A model generated the notes under the pieces. That model was not told the DNA's origin. It did not search any database and worked only from the letters and a program-made list of their open reading frames with translations. DNA of 5,862 nt. It comes from Bacillota bacterium (lineage in GTDB: Bacteria; Bacillota; Clostridia; Lutisporales; Lutisporaceae). The stretch lies in NCBI GenBank assembly GCA_023405875.1, contig JAEXXN010000187.1, forward strand, positions 1 to 5,862. The letters run 5' to 3'. The position numbers and the translations under genes were made by a program. Positions 4,652-5,862 of this stretch are shown here, piece after piece; position 1 is the first letter of the stretch, and each line of letters opens with the position of its first letter.

Positions 4652-5862
4652 ATGTATGATGTGGCTGTAATAGGTGCAGGTATAATAGGCTGTTCAATTG
4701 CAAGGGCCCTTTCCCGGTATAGGATGAAGACGGTCCTTATAGAAAAGGAGCCTGACGTCGGGGATTGCACAACCAAAGCAAATAGTGCCATAGTTCACGC
4801 TGGCTACGATGCAAAACCCGGAACACTGAAGGCGAAATTCAATGTTCTGGGGAACGCTATGTATGACAAGCTTTGCGAAGAATTGGACGTACCCTTCAAA
4901 AGGATAGGCTCTCTTGTACTGGCTTTCGGCGAAGAGGATATGGAGACGATCAACAAGCTGTATGTACAGGGAATAAAAAATGGAGTAAACGGTATGGAAA
5001 TATGGGACAGAGAAAAAGTACTGGAGGTTGAGCCCAGGATAAACAAGGAGGTCACCGGCGCATTGTATGCGGCAACCTGCGGTGTGGTGGGCCCATGGGA
5101 GCTTGCAATAGCACAGTCTGAAAATGCCGCGGAGAACGGGGTTGAGGTTCTGCTTAACAATGAGGTCCGGGATATAAAAAAGCAGGAGGAAGGATACCGG
5201 ATACATACTTCAGACAGGATTATAGAGAGCAGCTATGTTATAAACTGTGCAGGACTGCATGCCGACAGCATAAGCAATATGGTATCGGATACAGCCTTCA
5301 GTATATCCCCCAGAAGAGGCGAATACAACATATTCGACAAGAGCGTGGGAGCTATTGTAAAGACAGTAGTATTTCCCTGCCCTTCCAAGCTGGGAAAAGG
5401 AATACTGGTGTCTCCCACCGTTCATGGGAACCTGCTGATCGGCCCCAATGCAGAGGATATAAAGGACAAGGAAGCCTTTGAAACTACCGAGCAGGGCTTG
5501 CAGTTCATCAGGGAGGGTGCGGAAAAATCAGTGCCGGGGCTGCCCTACGGCTCAATAATCACAGGTTTTTCAGGGCTTCGATCCAGGAGTGAAAGAGATG
5601 ATTTCATAATAGAGGAAGCCCCAGGGGCAAAGGGTTTCATAAATGTGGCGGGGATAGAGTCTCCGGGGCTTACTTCAGCACCTGCCATAGCCGAATATGT
5701 TGTTGGGCTGCTGAAGGATATTTGCGGAGGGCTGGAAGAAAAAGAAGACTTTGAACCGGTAAGGAGGAAAGTGCCGCGGTTCAATGAGCTTGTCCCTGAA
5801 GAACGCAAAGCCCTTATAGAGAAGGACCCCAGGTACGGCAGGATAATATGCAGGTGTGAGAC
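4652..5862 (+). CDS. glpA: FAD-dependent glycerol-3-phosphate dehydrogenase, GlpA type, 3'-truncated by window edge
   Basis: The protein oxidises glycerol 3-phosphate to dihydroxyacetone phosphate with FAD; the reading frame stays open to the right edge (403 complete codons). The N-terminal DAO-fold dinucleotide motif is GAGIIG at 8-13, and E31 at the end of the second strand is the expected ribose contact. A conserved ANSAIVHAGYDA stretch follows at 43-54. The second FAD-binding region is near residue 200 (VINCAGLHAD), and the late GxxSPGLTSAPA segment lies near 335-345. The last residues visible are C400-R-C402-E, the first half of the BFD-like [2Fe-2S] domain found in E. coli GlpA. Bacillus GlpD lacks that domain, so this enzyme probably passes electrons to partner subunits. 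By family context these would be encoded just downstream: a pyridine-nucleotide-disulfide-type oxidoreductase and a DUF1667 protein. A related substrate such as 2-hydroxyglutarate is possible, but the link to glpK argues for glycerol 3-phosphate. Confidence 0.88.
   Translation, partial: MYDVAVIGAGIIGCSIARALSRYRMKTVLIEKEPDVGDCTTKANSAIVHAGYDAKPGTLKAKFNVLGNAMYDKLCEELDVPFKRIGSLVLAFGEEDMETINKLYVQGIKNGVNGMEIWDREKVLEVEPRINKEVTGALYAATCGVVGPWELAIAQSENAAENGVEVLLNNEVRDIKKQEEGYRIHTSDRIIESSYVINCAGLHADSISNMVSDTAFSISPRRGEYNIFDKSVGAIVKTVVFPCPSKLGKGILVSPTVHGNLLIGPNAEDIKDKEAFETTEQGLQFIREGAEKSVPGLPYGSIITGFSGLRSRSERDDFIIEEAPGAKGFINVAGIESPGLTSAPAIAEYVVGLLKDICGGLEEKEDFEPVRRKVPRFNELVPEERKALIEKDPRYGRIICRCE

Noticed and set aside
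4694..5206. - strand open frames opposite glpA
   Set aside because: The + strand frame carries clear FAD-binding motifs through the same region; the opposite frames are by-products of its codon use.

Overview
This window looks like part of a low-to-mid GC Gram-positive chromosome, most likely a member of the Clostridia. The grounds are strong AGGAGG-type ribosome binding sites, heavy use of ATA (Ile) and AGG/AGA (Arg) codons, AT-rich spacers, and a GlpP-type antiterminator, which is a Firmicutes glycerol regulator. All genes read on the + strand.

Layout. Positions 1-871 hold the C-terminal part of a cation diffusion facilitator, closed by a clear Rho-independent terminator (897-930). A 420-nt spacer follows. 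The next block is a glycerol-use locus: glpP (1295-1861), two small paralogous membrane proteins (1915-2271 and 2354-2689) that I read as a two-part putative glycerol transporter, a 287-nt spacer with the glpK promoter, glpK (2977-4470), a leader region with hairpins (4471-4651), and an FAD-dependent glycerol-3-phosphate dehydrogenase of GlpA type (4652 to the right edge). The last gene is cut exactly where its CxCE [2Fe-2S]/BFD domain begins.

How the genes work together. The small membrane pair probably brings glycerol in; no GlpF aquaporin is visible. GlpK phosphorylates glycerol, and the GlpA-like enzyme oxidises glycerol 3-phosphate to dihydroxyacetone phosphate. GlpP would sense glycerol 3-phosphate and prevent termination in target leaders. 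The best candidate target here is the long terminator hairpin just before glpA, which has a possible competing upstream hairpin and a repeated CGCATGAG motif.

Most unusual. Two copies of a roughly 127-bp element lie in opposite orientations, one in the spacer before glpP (942-1068) and one in the spacer before glpK (2821-2948). They share a 30-bp core with 29 identities and much more diverged flanks, and they bracket glpP and the transporter pair. Both can fold into a hairpin when read in the glpK direction. I do not recognise this element.
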